64,000 bases of DNA from Mycobacteroides chelonae (GCA_014204435.1 JACHLF010000002.1:310001-374000), one strand, 5' to 3'. Numbered from the stretch's first letter, positions 7,827 through 19,599 are shown. Numbers and translations are program-made. The notes: generated by a model not told the origin, from the letters alone.

Positions 7827-9762
7827 TCGACGGCAGCAATCGGGTGAGGTTCCACAGCTGATTGCGCCGGGCAGACAGGGCGGTGATGGTCAATCCGCCG
7901 ATGAGAATGAACAGCAGCGTGATCACCGCCTGCCATAGCCGACCGTCGACGCCGCCCAGGATTAGCTGGCGTAGTCCGTTGACTCCGTAGGTCATCGGGT
8001 CGTACTTGTGCAGCACCTGGAACGGTCTCGAGGTCGTCTCGACCGGATACATGCCGCCGGCGCTGACCAGTTGCAACATCAGCAACGCCATGAGTAGCAC
8101 GCGTCCGACGGCGGGGCACACCAACGCGTTGATCGCCTGGGTGGCCGCGACGAAGGCGAAGGAGACCAGCACCATGAAGGCGAGCATCGCGACGGGGTGC
8201 GCGGCGTGCATGCCAAGAGCGAATCGCACCACGCAGTACAGGATGATCGCCTGGAAGATGCCGATCGTGGCGGTGGGCAGATAGCTCGACAATGCCACCC
8301 GGACAGGGAGCACCTCCGCGGCGATAGCGCGGGTCTGCAAGGGCCGCAGGATCATCCACAGCACCAGTGCGCCAAAGAACAGGGCGAGGGTGACGAAGAA
8401 CGGCGCCATGCCGGTACCGAAGTTAGGCGCCGCGTTCTCGTGTGATGTCTCCAGATGCACCGGGCCGCCGATGGTATCGGCAATTGCGTCCTTCTGCTGA
8501 GTGCTCCAGCTGGGCACCTGCTGGGCGCCCTCGGCGAGCTTGGTCGCCAGTTCTGCCGATCCGGAACGCAGTTGTGCGGTTCCCGACTTCAGTTGTTGCG
8601 CGCCATCGTCCATTCGAGCGATACCACTGGCCAACTGTGCGTTTCCGGTGGCGAGCTGTTGGGCTCCGTTGCGCATCTGATTGAGCTTGTTCGTGAGCTC
8701 CTGCCCCTTGCCGCCGACCTGATCGAGTGCGGACTTCAAGGGGCTGCCGGGTCCGCGCAGCGTCTCGGTCATCGCTATCGAGGCGTTCTCCGCATCGGTC
8801 AGCTGCTGGCGGACCTGCGGTGTGAATTGGTGTTCACGCAGCTGATCTTGGATTCCGCGCAGTGTGTTCGCGGCCGGATCTTGACGCCCGGCAGGCTGAT
8901 CGATCACGGCGGTCAGTGCGTTCGCGGCGTCGTCCTGGGCTTTTGCGATACCGTCGATCTGGTCGTTGGCCTGCCGCAGTGCTTCGGCGCCCTGCTGCAG
9001 CTTGTCTGTGCTGCCGCCGATGGTCGCCACGGCCTCGCTCACGGTCAGCAGGGGATCGGTGGCCTGGTTGATGCCGTCGGAAAGCTGCTTGGCGCCGGTG
9101 GCCAACTGCGCCGACCCCGGCCGGGCGGTGTGCAGCCCATTGGCCAGCTGACCGGCACCGTCGTCGACCTTGGCTGCACCGTCGGCCAGCTGCGCTGCGC
9201 CATCGGCAGCCTGATGAATGCCGGCACCCGACGAAACCACCACGGAAAGAACCTGATTGACGGCCTGGCCGGAGATTCGCGTCGAGACGGCATTGAGCAC
9301 CTGGTCAATGGCGGTGCGGCCGATGCTCGACGAGATGTAGTTGTTGGCATCGTTGTAGACGGCGACCAGATTGGCCTGTTTCGGTTGTCCGGTGAGCGGT
9401 GAGGCGATGGCCTCGCTGAAGTCGGGGGGAAGTTCCAGCATGAAGTAGTAGTTGCCGTGTTCGACGCCGGCGCGTGCCTCGTCGAGACTGAGCACGTGCC
9501 AGTCCATGCTGCCGTCGGCGGTGAGGCTCTTGGAGATTTCCTCGCCGATGTTCACCTGTTGCCCGGAGACGGTGGCGCCCTTGTCGGCGTTGACGAGTGC
9601 CACGGGCATCTTGTTCACGTGGCCGAATGGGTCCCAGTACGCCCATAGATAGAGCGCGCCGTACACCAGGGGCAGCAGCATGAGGACGACGATCGCGGCG
9701 CGCGTCATGCGGCTACGGCCGAAACGCTTTATTTCTGAACCGAATGCGAGTCCGGCGAGCAT
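7816..9762 (-). CDS. YhgE/Pip-type membrane protein (ABC-2-like permease)
   Basis: The 648-residue protein starts with a cytoplasmic tip and one transmembrane helix (AAIVVLMLLPLVYGALYLWAY, residues ~23-43). A long extracytoplasmic domain follows with heptad-like AQLADGA/QLASG repeats (residues ~185-415), a coiled-coil-like stalk. It ends with five or six helices (from about residue 440) typical of ABC-2 permeases. This is the architecture of YhgE/Pip proteins, related to phage infection protein and to type VII accessory EsaA. The start lies 3 nt after the stop of the degenerate ATPase gene, so the two form an operon and probably a transporter-like complex. Confidence 0.85.
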   Translation of the reverse strand: MLAGLAFGSEIKRFGRSRMTRAAIVVLMLLPLVYGALYLWAYWDPFGHVNKMPVALVNADKGATVSGQQVNIGEEISKSLTADGSMDWHVLSLDEARAGVEHGNYYFMLELPPDFSEAIASPLTGQPKQANLVAVYNDANNYISSSIGRTAIDQVLNAVSTRISGQAVNQVLSVVVSSGAGIHQAADGAAQLADGAAKVDDGAGQLANGLHTARPGSAQLATGAKQLSDGINQATDPLLTVSEAVATIGGSTDKLQQGAEALRQANDQIDGIAKAQDDAANALTAVIDQPAGRQDPAANTLRGIQDQLREHQFTPQVRQQLTDAENASIAMTETLRGPGSPLKSALDQVGGKGQELTNKLNQMRNGAQQLATGNAQLASGIARMDDGAQQLKSGTAQLRSGSAELATKLAEGAQQVPSWSTQQKDAIADTIGGPVHLETSHENAAPNFGTGMAPFFVTLALFFGALVLWMILRPLQTRAIAAEVLPVRVALSSYLPTATIGIFQAIILYCVVRFALGMHAAHPVAMLAFMVLVSFAFVAATQAINALVCPAVGRVLLMALLMLQLVSAGGMYPVETTSRPFQVLHKYDPMTYGVNGLRQLILGGVDGRLWQAVITLLFILIGGLTITALSARRNQLWNLTRLLPSIKM

Positions 9763-9765
9763 GGG

Positions 9766-10488
9766 TCAGTCCCTCCCGGTAAGGATGCGGTGGTCGTGCA
9801 AGTCGTGAACGGGCGCGTCGATACCCAGGGGGTTGGTGACCCCGACGACGACGGTGCGGTTCTCGGCGATGACCCCGAGGCGTTCCACCGCCAGGGTCCG
9901 GCGCGAGTTGTCACGGACCTGTTCCAGGTCGCCGACGACGAGGATGGGTCGGTCCGAGAGCAGCGCGAGCGTGATGCGCAGCAGAAACAGATCGAGATCG
10001 GAGAGTTCGACGATGTAGGTCTTGGCGGAGGGCGCTGGGAGCTCGCCGAACACCTCGCCGAGCTTGTCGCGTCCGGTGTCGGCGGGAACCCGGGAGAACC
10101 ACGGAGCCAGCCAGCGGCGCTGCTCGGCGAGCACGGTCTGGACGGTGACGGTTTCTTCGAGCTCGTCGATGTCGGCGAACGCTGCGATGGCGCAGTGCCG
10201 GCGGATCGCCCGCGGCTCGGCATCGCCCATCACCGTGACCGTGCCGTGGCTGGGCTTGAGCCGACCGGCCAGCGTCAGCAGCAAGCAGTGCTGTGCGGGG
10301 CCGCCGGGCATCTGGATGGCGTGAAATCCGGAGGTGAGTTCGAGATCGATATCGGAGAAGAGGGGGCCGTGTTCACCGTCCACGCCGAGCCCGGCGGCAG
10401 TGATCAGGGCCGCGACGTCATCGTTCGGCTCCTCGGATGGGGCGATATCCGTCTGGTCGGTGGTGTCCGGCTCGTCCTGTGCGTTCAC
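9766..10488 (-). CDS. degenerate ABC-type ATPase partner of YhgE/Pip protein
   Basis: The 240-residue protein has the size and strand order of an ABC nucleotide-binding domain, but key residues are gone. The P-loop position reads MPGGPAQHCLL (residues 60-70), without the GxGKS/T lysine. The signature region reads VELSDLDLFLLRITLALLSDRP instead of LSGGQ. Walker B reads ILVVGDLE. It may therefore be a non-hydrolysing or purely structural partner. An acidic N-terminus (residues 1-25) precedes the domain. Only 3 nt separate it from the membrane gene downstream. Confidence in the fold is moderate, and in loss of the P-loop high. Confidence 0.65.
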   Translation of the reverse strand: MNAQDEPDTTDQTDIAPSEEPNDDVAALITAAGLGVDGEHGPLFSDIDLELTSGFHAIQMPGGPAQHCLLLTLAGRLKPSHGTVTVMGDAEPRAIRRHCAIAAFADIDELEETVTVQTVLAEQRRWLAPWFSRVPADTGRDKLGEVFGELPAPSAKTYIVELSDLDLFLLRITLALLSDRPILVVGDLEQVRDNSRRTLAVERLGVIAENRTVVVGVTNPLGIDAPVHDLHDHRILTGRD

Positions 10489-10559
10489 GGGTTGCTCGTT
10501 TCAGATCGCTGACTGGCACGTCCATTCGATCAAACATCAGGCAGCTCGGGGAAATCAGT

Positions 10560-11313
10560 GTGATCTCCGATATTCACGCCTTCACGAGTGACTTCCCGGG
10601 ATGTAGGGGTCCCCGTCGAACCGTTCACGGGTGACGAACTCTTCGACGGTGTTGCGTCGCAGCTTCGACAATTGTTTGACGGGCTTGCCGATGGGCAATA
10701 CCGCGGTCACCGCATGGGTGTGCGGAATCCTCACTGCGACAAGGGACTGCTCTGCGTTGACACACCGGTCAAACCCAGCGACCTCTACGGCGCCCACAAG
10801 GTGGCGGCAGAAATCTGGTGCGGTCCTCACGCCTGGAGTGGGTGGTGCTCCGCCTTGGCGGGGTCCTGACGGCCATTTCTCGCTGGAGCATCGATCCCAA
10901 GCTGCTGTGCTTCGAGGCGGTACTGCCGTCAAACGGCCGGATCCAGACCGTCGATGTCCGCGACGTCGCGCAGACCTTCGGCGCCGCGATAGGTACAAGC
11001 CACGTCCGCGAGGTCTTCCTGATCGGTGGCGATAGCTCCCACCGCACCACGCAGGACGCCTGGGCGACCCCGACGATGCCCGCAGCTGCTTGGCTTCCAG
11101 CGGTATTCGCTGCCCGCGATGTACGCCGAGACCAGCGCCGCAGTCGGTGGAAGCGCCTGCCGATCCGGTTGGCGGCGCCGATCGTGCGGTCCGTGCTCAA
11201 AATTCAGTCGCCGTATCGCGGGATGAGCGGACACTTCGCAGATCCGTGGCGTGCGATCGAACGGTGCAGGAACGATCCGCAATACTGGAGCAATGCGAAA
11301 AGGGCGATGGATG
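10560..11313 (+). pseudogene. frameshifted NAD-dependent epimerase/dehydratase
   Basis: Segments of one extended-SDR protein occur in order but in different frames. These are LRQLFDGLADGQYRGHRMGV, the catalytic-type YGAHK in PSDLYGAHKVAAE (~10775-10813), then LEWVVLRLGGVLT (~10826-10865), the sugar-epimerase-like IQTVDVRDVAQTFGAAI, RYSLPAMYAETSAAVG, and finally WKRLPIRLAAPIVRSVLK. The first shift is at the A-run 10811-10813: adding one A restores AAENLVRSSRLEW. Two further shifts lie near 11065-11090 and 11150. The N-terminal NAD-binding glycine motif is also missing. The downstream hydrolase begins at 11311, so the dead gene once preceded it directly. Confidence 0.75.
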
Positions 11314-11934
11314 AGCGGAATCGAACGGGTCGTCACCCGCGGAACCTTCGAACTCGACGGCGGCAGTTGGGAAGTCGACAACAACATCTGGATCGTTGGT
11401 GAAGGCGATGACGTGGTCGTGTTCGACGCCGCCCACACCGCCGAACCCATCGTCGAAGCGGTCGGGGGCCGCAATGTGGTCGCGGTGGTGTGCACTCACG
11501 GCCACAATGACCACATCACCGTCGCACCCGAGTTGAGTCAGGCCCTGGACGCACCCATCCTCCTGCACCCGGCCGACGACGTGCTGTGGCGAATGACGCA
11601 CCCGGACAAAGAGTTCCGTGGCGTCGAGGACGATATGGTGCTCGAGGTGGGCGATCTGGAACTGCATGCCCTACACACGCCTGGGCATTCGCCGGGTTCG
11701 GTGTGCTGGTACGCGCCCGAGCTGCGCGCCGTGTTCTCAGGGGACACCCTGTTCCAGGGCGGACCGGGCGCCACGGGTAGGTCGTTCTCCGATTTCTCGA
11801 CGATTCTGCGTTCCATTTCGGGGCGGCTCGGTCCGCTTCCCGAGGACACGGTGGTCTACACGGGCCATGGCGACACCACCACCATCGGCGACGAGATCGT
11901 GCACTACGACGACTGGGTAGCGCGCGGACACTAG
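11311..11934 (+). CDS. metallo-beta-lactamase-fold hydrolase (glyoxalase II-like)
   Basis: The 207-residue protein carries the zinc-binding motif THGHNDH (His63, His65, Asp67, His68), a further metal His in HTPGHSPGS, the bridging Asp in FSGDTLF and a last His in YTGHGDTT. Start ATG 11311 gives MSGIERVVTRGTFELDGG. This is close to the opening I recall for the mycobacterial hydrolase next to the mycothiol-dependent formaldehyde dehydrogenase gene mscR (Rv2260 beside Rv2259). Here mscR is not adjacent; a broken epimerase precedes instead. The likely role is thioester hydrolysis, possibly S-formylmycothiol, by inference. Confidence 0.85.
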   Translation: MSGIERVVTRGTFELDGGSWEVDNNIWIVGEGDDVVVFDAAHTAEPIVEAVGGRNVVAVVCTHGHNDHITVAPELSQALDAPILLHPADDVLWRMTHPDKEFRGVEDDMVLEVGDLELHALHTPGHSPGSVCWYAPELRAVFSGDTLFQGGPGATGRSFSDFSTILRSISGRLGPLPEDTVVYTGHGDTTTIGDEIVHYDDWVARGH

Positions 11935-12116
11935 CGTGCCGTGGTGCGGAAGCGTTCCCGGTAGGCCTTCGGCGTGACGCCCAGTTCGCCGGCGAAGACC
12001 CGCCGCAGCGTCTTCGCCCTACCGAACCTCGCGGTCCGCGCGGCAACCCTGTCCCAGCGATCCAAGGGGTGGCGGTCACGCTCATCGGGCTTGTCCAGGT
12101 TGGCATGCCGGTCCAC
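11931..12116 (-). pseudogene. C-terminal remnant of an AraC-family regulator
   Basis: The last ~40 residues (TARFGRAKTLRRVFAGELGVTPKAYRERFRTTAR) match the second helix-turn-helix of AraC/GlxA-like regulators, including the conserved FG..TLRR.F....G.TP..YR.RF pattern. Everything upstream is degenerate or in other frames, up to a palindrome at 12154 and a mobile-element remnant. The stop overlaps the last bases of the convergent hydrolase gene. Confidence 0.65.
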
Positions 12117-12153
12117 GAGGACGCCGATCGCGTCCAGTCGTCGGGCGCACGCC

Positions 12154-12177
12154 TGCTCGACGTGATCACGTCGAGCA
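12154..12177. repeat. perfect 24-bp palindrome
   Basis: TGCTCGACGTGA is followed directly by its exact complement, with no spacer, and a third partial copy (GTCGAGCA, from about 12188) lies just beyond. It sits at the boundary between the AraC remnant and a mobile-element remnant, so it may mark an insertion or deletion end rather than an operator. Confidence 0.6.
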
Positions 12178-12243
12178 GATCACCGTCGAGCAATGAATCG
12201 AACATGCATTCCCTGGGGTTTGGGTTGTTGTTTTGCATGTCGG

Positions 12244-12435
12244 TCAGGAGTTTTGCGTCGTGGACGGTGTTGTTGACGTGGCCTGATTGGCGCGGCGTTG
12301 TCCGTGGGCGAGGCCGAGTTGGGTGCGTAGTTGTTTGTTCTCGTTGGTGAGGTCCCGGATGCGTTGGTGGGCTAGTTTGAGGCGGCGCGGCCAGGATTCG
12401 TCGCTGACAGGTGTGGGCTGGGGGAGTCCGCACAA
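12244..12435 (-). mobile_element. remnant of a transposon-associated DUF6262/TnpC-like protein
   Basis: The 63-residue frame resembles the C-terminus of the small coiled-coil proteins encoded after tandem tyrosine recombinases (Tn554-type TnpC, DUF6262). Visible features are SWPRRLKLAHQRIRDLTNENK, QLRTQLGLAHGQRR and a polar Ser/Thr tail. No recombinase gene remains nearby, so only the tail of the element survives. Assignment rests on pattern memory. Confidence 0.45.
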
Positions 12436-12522
12436 GTCGTTGCTCGCACGCGGCGGCCATTGACATAGTCCAGTTCGGCGAGCATTATCTGCGAACAGAC
12501 GTTCTCAGATTTGGAGGCCAAT

Positions 12523-13494
12523 GTGACCGCGCGTGTCCGCAAACAAGCTGATACTCAGGCGACTCGAAGCCCTCAAGCGCCTCGCGAGCTTCGAGACCTC
12601 TTAACTACCGTTGGTCTGACCAACGGCGTGGCGAACATCATCATGCAGTTGTCGTTGCCCCCGGTCGGTCATGGAGTCAGCGAGAGCCGCGTCCGATCCG
12701 GAAGCCCGCGCAGGTATCCGCTCAAAAGGGCCCGCACCACGGGGCAGTACTTAGCCCTGTCGGTGATGGGCAGCGACGAGGATCGCGAGGTTATGCGCAA
12801 GGCGGTCGCCGAAGTGCACAGCGCGGTTCACTCCGGGGCTGACAGTCCGGTGAAGTTCAGCGGTAACAGCCGCGAGCTTCAGCTCTGGGTGGCGATGTGC
12901 CTCTTTAAGTATTACCTCGACCAATACGCGCTGGTGCGCGGTCCTTTGGACGTGGACACGCTGGATACTTTGACACGCGCTGCCGCACCGCTAGCCACAG
13001 GCGTGAATGTGCGCCTATCAGAGTGGCCGCAGTCGTACGCGGAGTATGAGCAGCGTTGGGCTGCAACAGTTCCCCGGCTGGCGATCGACCCGGTAGTGCG
13101 CCAAGAATTCGAGTCGCTGGCCAACCTGACCTTTCTCGGTGAGGCATGGGGCGCTGTCGGCTATGCGTTGGCACGTGTCGGTGGCTCGGCGTATCAGTTC
13201 ATGACGCGCGCAACGTTGCCCCCTGAGTTTCGCGAACTCATGGGGTGGGACTGGACGCGAGCCGACGAACGCAGGCTCCAGCGAATTCTAAAGGCACTGA
13301 GCCTCATTGACGCCTTGATCAATCCTTTCGTATTGCAAGCGGCGTACCGCCTTTACATCGCCGACTTTCGGCTACGTCGACGCTTGGGCCGGCCGGTGCT
13401 AGGCCGCCATGAAGTCATCGACGTCCCTATTCGCGACGGTGGCGGACTGCGTCGTTTGGCGAGACGGCGTTCACGCGCGTCCGCTACGAGCTAA
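12523..13494 (+). CDS. MpaB/DUF2236-family oxygenase-like protein
   Basis: The 323-residue protein resembles the DUF2236/MpaB family, heme-dependent oxygenase-like proteins that include latex-clearing protein. Supporting segments are GVSESRVRSGSPRRYPLKRARTTG and YLALSVMGSDEDREVMRKAV near the N-terminus, the central WVAMCLFKYYLDQYALVRGPLD, and a C-terminal region of amphipathic helices. The usual HATL-type heme motif is represented by LQLWVAMCLFKY, with no obvious His, so heme binding is doubtful. GTG 12523 follows GGAGG by 5 nt and is preferred over TTG 12511. It borders a mobile-element scar. A second family member lies at 56606-57535. Confidence 0.7.
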   Translation: MTARVRKQADTQATRSPQAPRELRDLLTTVGLTNGVANIIMQLSLPPVGHGVSESRVRSGSPRRYPLKRARTTGQYLALSVMGSDEDREVMRKAVAEVHSAVHSGADSPVKFSGNSRELQLWVAMCLFKYYLDQYALVRGPLDVDTLDTLTRAAAPLATGVNVRLSEWPQSYAEYEQRWAATVPRLAIDPVVRQEFESLANLTFLGEAWGAVGYALARVGGSAYQFMTRATLPPEFRELMGWDWTRADERRLQRILKALSLIDALINPFVLQAAYRLYIADFRLRRRLGRPVLGRHEVIDVPIRDGGGLRRLARRRSRASATS

Positions 13495-13909
13495 GTATTC
13501 TGATGCCGTTGGTTGAGCTGGGGGTAAGAGTCACGCCAATTCGGCAGACGCCAGAGGCATCATTGCCTTGACTATGCCCCAGGGTTCATGCCATATCGAT
13601 GTGATAGGCCCGAGTACGAGGCGTTGCTACTCAATTGTCCTCGTTCTCGAGCCCTTATAGTTCAACCCACTACTGGCATGTTCCTCTTCAAATCATTTGC
13701 CGTTGCCAACACCCTGGAGAACGGTGGGACATCTCGACTATCCTGCGGCAACGCCGTCCGATTACTACATCAAAGACACGAATCCACCGACCCTAGGGAA
13801 CGCATGTGCGATTTTAGTGGAGTCTGGCGGGCCGGACCTGCCGCACGGCCGTCGTTGTGGATGGATTTCGTATTGTGGATAACCGCTGGTATCGGCTGCT
13901 GCCGGCTTA
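13495..13909. other. non-coding or decayed region
   Basis: About 415 bp of reduced GC with overlapping short frames on both strands (for example plus-strand 13588-13971 and 13697-13882). None has a ribosome-binding site or a family resemblance. It probably holds decayed sequence from whatever inserted next to the MpaB gene. Confidence 0.4.
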
Positions 13910-14845
13910 CTAGTTCGTATTTGCGTATGCGTCGAGAGCGTCGGCGGCACAACGCCGCCCGACCTCGATGACCTCGGTGGCACGGTGGAAGTCGAGACTG
14001 CGGCTGACACTGCGCGGGACTTCGATCAGGACATCCGGTGGGTGGGCGGCCAGCTGCATGCGGGCAAGCTGTGACTGCATCACCTCGATGGTGCGGTTCA
14101 TCACCTCGAAGCTCGTCAGTTTCGCGGCGGGATCCGGTTGGCCGGCCGTCTCGGTCTCGTCGGTGGAGAACAGTGCCGAGGTGCTCCGCATCAGTCGGTT
14201 CAGCCATTCCGTTGTCACCCGTGGCTCCCGCGGCTCTGGCTCCGGTGGCGGCGCGGGGGTGCGCCGTTCATCGCCTCCGCTGAGTGTCACCGCGACCCTC
14301 AGTTCGGCATGTACCCCCGCCAGCGGTGCCACCGCGGGTAGATCCAGAACACCGCCGTCGGCCAGTACCCGCCCGTTGAGAACATGCGGCGAGATCATCC
14401 CGGGAATCGCGATGGATGCGCGAATGGCGGACGCCAGCGAACCGTTCTGCAGCCACACGGACTTACCGGCGATTAAGTCCGTGGCGACGGCGGTGAACGG
14501 GATGGGCAGGTCTTCTATCGCAACATCGCCGAGCAGCTCGCGCACCACGTCCAGGATCTTCTCGGCGCGAAAGAATCCGGGGCTGGTCCAGGTCGGGTCC
14601 AGGAGCCGAAGTACCGCGCGCTGCGTCAACGATGCGGCCCACGAGGCGAATTCGTCGAGGGCGCCCGCTGCTTCCAGGCCGCCGACCAACGCGCCCATCG
14701 AAGATCCGGAGATCCCGGAGATCTCGAAGCCGCGTTCGTGTAGCTCCTGAATCACGCCGATATGTGCGTAGCCGCGTGCCCCACCGGCGCCCAGCGCCAG
14801 CGCGATCTTCGTGCCGGGTGCACCGGTGCCCGCCTCGCCAGTCAT
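13910..14845 (-). CDS. patatin-like phospholipase
   Basis: Patatin lipases use a Ser-Asp dyad to cleave acyl esters. The 311-residue protein shows the oxyanion motif GAGGARGYAHIG (residues ~19-30), the nucleophile elbow GISGSSMGAL (Ser ~49, GxSxG) and the catalytic Asp in VLADGGVLDLP (DGG/A motif, residues ~162-172). The order and spacing match bacterial single-domain patatins (RssA-type). The C-terminal third contains a Pro/Glu-rich linker (PAPPPEPEPREP), then a helical tail. The start ATG 14845 abuts remnants of an SDR gene on the same strand. Confidence 0.9.
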   Translation of the reverse strand: MTGEAGTGAPGTKIALALGAGGARGYAHIGVIQELHERGFEISGISGSSMGALVGGLEAAGALDEFASWAASLTQRAVLRLLDPTWTSPGFFRAEKILDVVRELLGDVAIEDLPIPFTAVATDLIAGKSVWLQNGSLASAIRASIAIPGMISPHVLNGRVLADGGVLDLPAVAPLAGVHAELRVAVTLSGGDERRTPAPPPEPEPREPRVTTEWLNRLMRSTSALFSTDETETAGQPDPAAKLTSFEVMNRTIEVMQSQLARMQLAAHPPDVLIEVPRSVSRSLDFHRATEVIEVGRRCAADALDAYANTN

Positions 14846-15095
14846 CAGCTCAATTTTGGCAAGAGTGCGGCCGCTTGGCCAGGTGAGGTCCGCGACACCC
14901 GGCCACTGGCGGGCGAGGCGTTGAGTGTCGCGACGACCTCGTCGTAGTCACCCCGGGCCTGGCCGCAGCGCAGGAACTTCACCCGTTTTGCCTGGATCGC
15001 GGTGGCATCGGGCTGCGTCTCCCATAGCGTGACCGCCTCGTCGACGAAGTCCTTCAGGGGCATCGCGAACTCGCTGCCTTGTTGCCCAGGCGGGT
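14845..15095 (-). pseudogene. C-terminal fragment of a short-chain dehydrogenase
   Basis: Within a longer open frame, only the last ~80 residues look like protein: FAMPLKDFVDEAVTLWETQP, then AKRVKFLRCGQARGDYDEVVATLNASP. This matches the C-terminal tail of DltE-like short-chain dehydrogenases. The Rossmann and catalytic parts are missing, and at about 15090 the sequence changes into a TetR fragment on the other strand. Divergent parent genes appear to have lost their 5-prime ends in one deletion. Confidence 0.6.
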
Positions 15096-15342
15096 GGAGC
15101 TCCTTGACCCGTACCTGTTGGGCGGCGCCGGTCCCCGCCGGGCGCAGGAGCGCGGCCAGCTTCGTTCGACGGTCGACCCGGAGATCGTCGTCGACCAACT
15201 GTGGGGCGCCTGCTACCACCGGCTCCTGGTACCCGACCAACCGCTGACAGAGGAATTCGTGGATGCGCTGCTGGACAATTTGTTCGCCGGGCCAAAGCGT
15301 GATGCGCAGCGGGGAATAGGTCCGGCACGATCGGCGGTTTGA
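15090..15342 (+). pseudogene. C-terminal fragment of a TetR regulator
   Basis: The frame ends with VDPEIVVDQLWGACYHRLLV and DQPLTEEFVDALLDNLFAG, the typical C-terminal dimerisation domain of TetR regulators. The DNA-binding half is absent. The fragment starts where the opposite-strand dehydrogenase fragment ends, so both belong to one deletion scar. Confidence 0.7.
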
Positions 15343-15348
15343 CGCGAT

Positions 15349-15777
15349 ATGCCACGTCATTTCACCGAAGCCGAACGCCAAGAGTTTCTCGCCGCGAAAC
15401 ACATCGCCGTGCTGTCCGTCGCTGCCGGTGAACGCCCGCCGGCGAGCGTGCCGATCTGGTACGACTACACACCGGGCGGAGAGATCCGGATCAGTACGAG
15501 TGCAGGCAATCGCAAGGCGCGGCTGATCGAACAGGCCGGGGCGGTGACACTGACCGTGCAGCATGAACAGCTGCCCTATCAGTACGTCATTGTCGAGGGC
15601 ACCGTCGTGGAGACTGCTCAGCCTGCCCCGCTGGCGGCTCGTGAGGAAATCGCCATCCGATACCTCGGTGAGGAAGGCGGCCGAGAGTTTGTACGCAGCT
15701 ACGACGGCGGTGAGAACGTGCTGTTCACGATCCGCCCGGATCGCTGGTTCTCCGCGGACTTCTCCGACGACCTCTGA
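15349..15777 (+). CDS. pyridoxamine 5-phosphate oxidase-like flavin/F420-binding protein
   Basis: This 142-residue protein has the split-barrel fold used by actinobacterial F420- or FMN-dependent reductases. Strands include HIAVLSVAAGERPPASVPIW, then IRISTSAGNRKARLIEQAG with the conserved K/R pair that contacts the cofactor phosphate, and VTLTVQHEQLPYQYVIVEGTV. Length and order match the Rv1155-like group. Specific substrate and cofactor cannot be told. It starts 7 bp after the TetR fragment. Confidence 0.85.
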   Translation: MPRHFTEAERQEFLAAKHIAVLSVAAGERPPASVPIWYDYTPGGEIRISTSAGNRKARLIEQAGAVTLTVQHEQLPYQYVIVEGTVVETAQPAPLAAREEIAIRYLGEEGGREFVRSYDGGENVLFTIRPDRWFSADFSDDL

Positions 15778-15802
15778 CCGGGCCTGTCGGACCGGGCCGC
15801 AC

Positions 15803-18928
<3,126 letters not shown>

Positions 18929-18932
<4 letters not shown>

Positions 18933-19372
18933 GCGGCCTTCACTAGACAGGAGGTTTGGGCATGGAACCCGCCCGCGGACTGCTCATCTTCGGTCTGGTC
19001 GTTCACGATGATCCGACAGCCGATGGTGGTGCTATCACCTTGCGCCACAACACTGGCGATCACTGCAGGCACGGTCGTTTCGATCGTGTACGTCCACGGC
19101 AAGCCGGTGAAATCGACCTGTCGCGAACGGGCCTCTTTGTCCAGGTAGTTCACCGTGCCGATGGTGCCGGTGGGACCGTAGACCTCGTATCGCACGCGCT
19201 TGATCGAGGATGCGGTAAGGGGTTCTGCGCTGACGCCCGTCGCCGAGAAGATCGGCTCGGAGCCGAATGCACCACGCAGATCATGCACGGCGACCGCGCC
19301 GAGCCCGACCGCACAGGTGACGGCTATCGGCACCCAGGCCCGCTTCAATCCACCAACTAGGGCGCTACGCAT
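18929..19372 (-). CDS. MmpS-family membrane accessory protein
   Basis: MmpS proteins are small single-pass accessory subunits of MmpL transporters with a periplasmic beta-sandwich domain. The product has one N-terminal membrane segment (WVPIAVTCAVGLGAVAVHDL) and the characteristic VRYEVYGPTGTIGTVNYLD, then IETTVPAVIASVVAQGDS and IGCRIIVND. ATG 19372, preceded by GAAAGGTGG, gives 147 residues, the normal size; ATG 19402 adds ten residues without a site. The stop overlaps the mmpL start. Its promoter carries operator site 2 at 19437-19452. Confidence 0.88.
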
Positions 19373-19430
19373 GCGGCTAACCACCTTTCTGCTGAAGATC
19401 AACGCCTTGGGCGTAACGACGGATCTTATT

Positions 19431-19452
19431 CATACCATACCCCCTAGGGTAT
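19431..19452. promoter_or_regulatory. CsoR-type operator 2 (mmpS promoter)
   Basis: The core ATACCC-ccta-GGGTAT is a perfect 6-4-6 inverted repeat at 19437-19452, preceded by CATACC. The whole 22-bp block recurs in inverted orientation at 19491-19512 with one mismatch. It lies 65-80 bp upstream of the mmpS start. Confidence 0.75.
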
Positions 19453-19490
19453 AAATATTGACAATTCACCCCCAGGTCTGGATCTCGTAA

Positions 19491-19512
19491 ATACCTTAGG
19501 GGGTATGGTATG
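19491..19512. promoter_or_regulatory. CsoR-type operator 3 (thioredoxin-fold/SQR promoter)
   Basis: This 22-bp block matches the reverse complement of site 2 at 21 of 22 positions (core ATACCt-tagg-GGGTAT). It lies about 90 bp upstream of the preferred start (19600) of the CPFS protein gene. Sites 2 and 3 are 54 bp apart between core starts and cover both divergent transcripts. Confidence 0.72.
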
Positions 19513-19599
19513 AATGGAATCAGAACGAATCTGAGGGTGGACGCCGATGCGGTTCGGTTCTTGGCGTCGACCGTATTTCACAGCGATGGGAGATGCCGC

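Noticed and set aside
8455..9402. Long plus-strand open frame (315 codons) opposite the YhgE/Pip gene
   Set aside because: It lies entirely antisense to a well-supported gene and its composition is that of a shadow of AQLADGA-type repeats; no ribosome-binding site or domain.
19458..19463. TTGACA resembling a -35 box between operators 2 and 3
   Set aside because: No -10 box at 16-19 bp spacing on the plus strand; the candidate TAAATA is 24 bp away.
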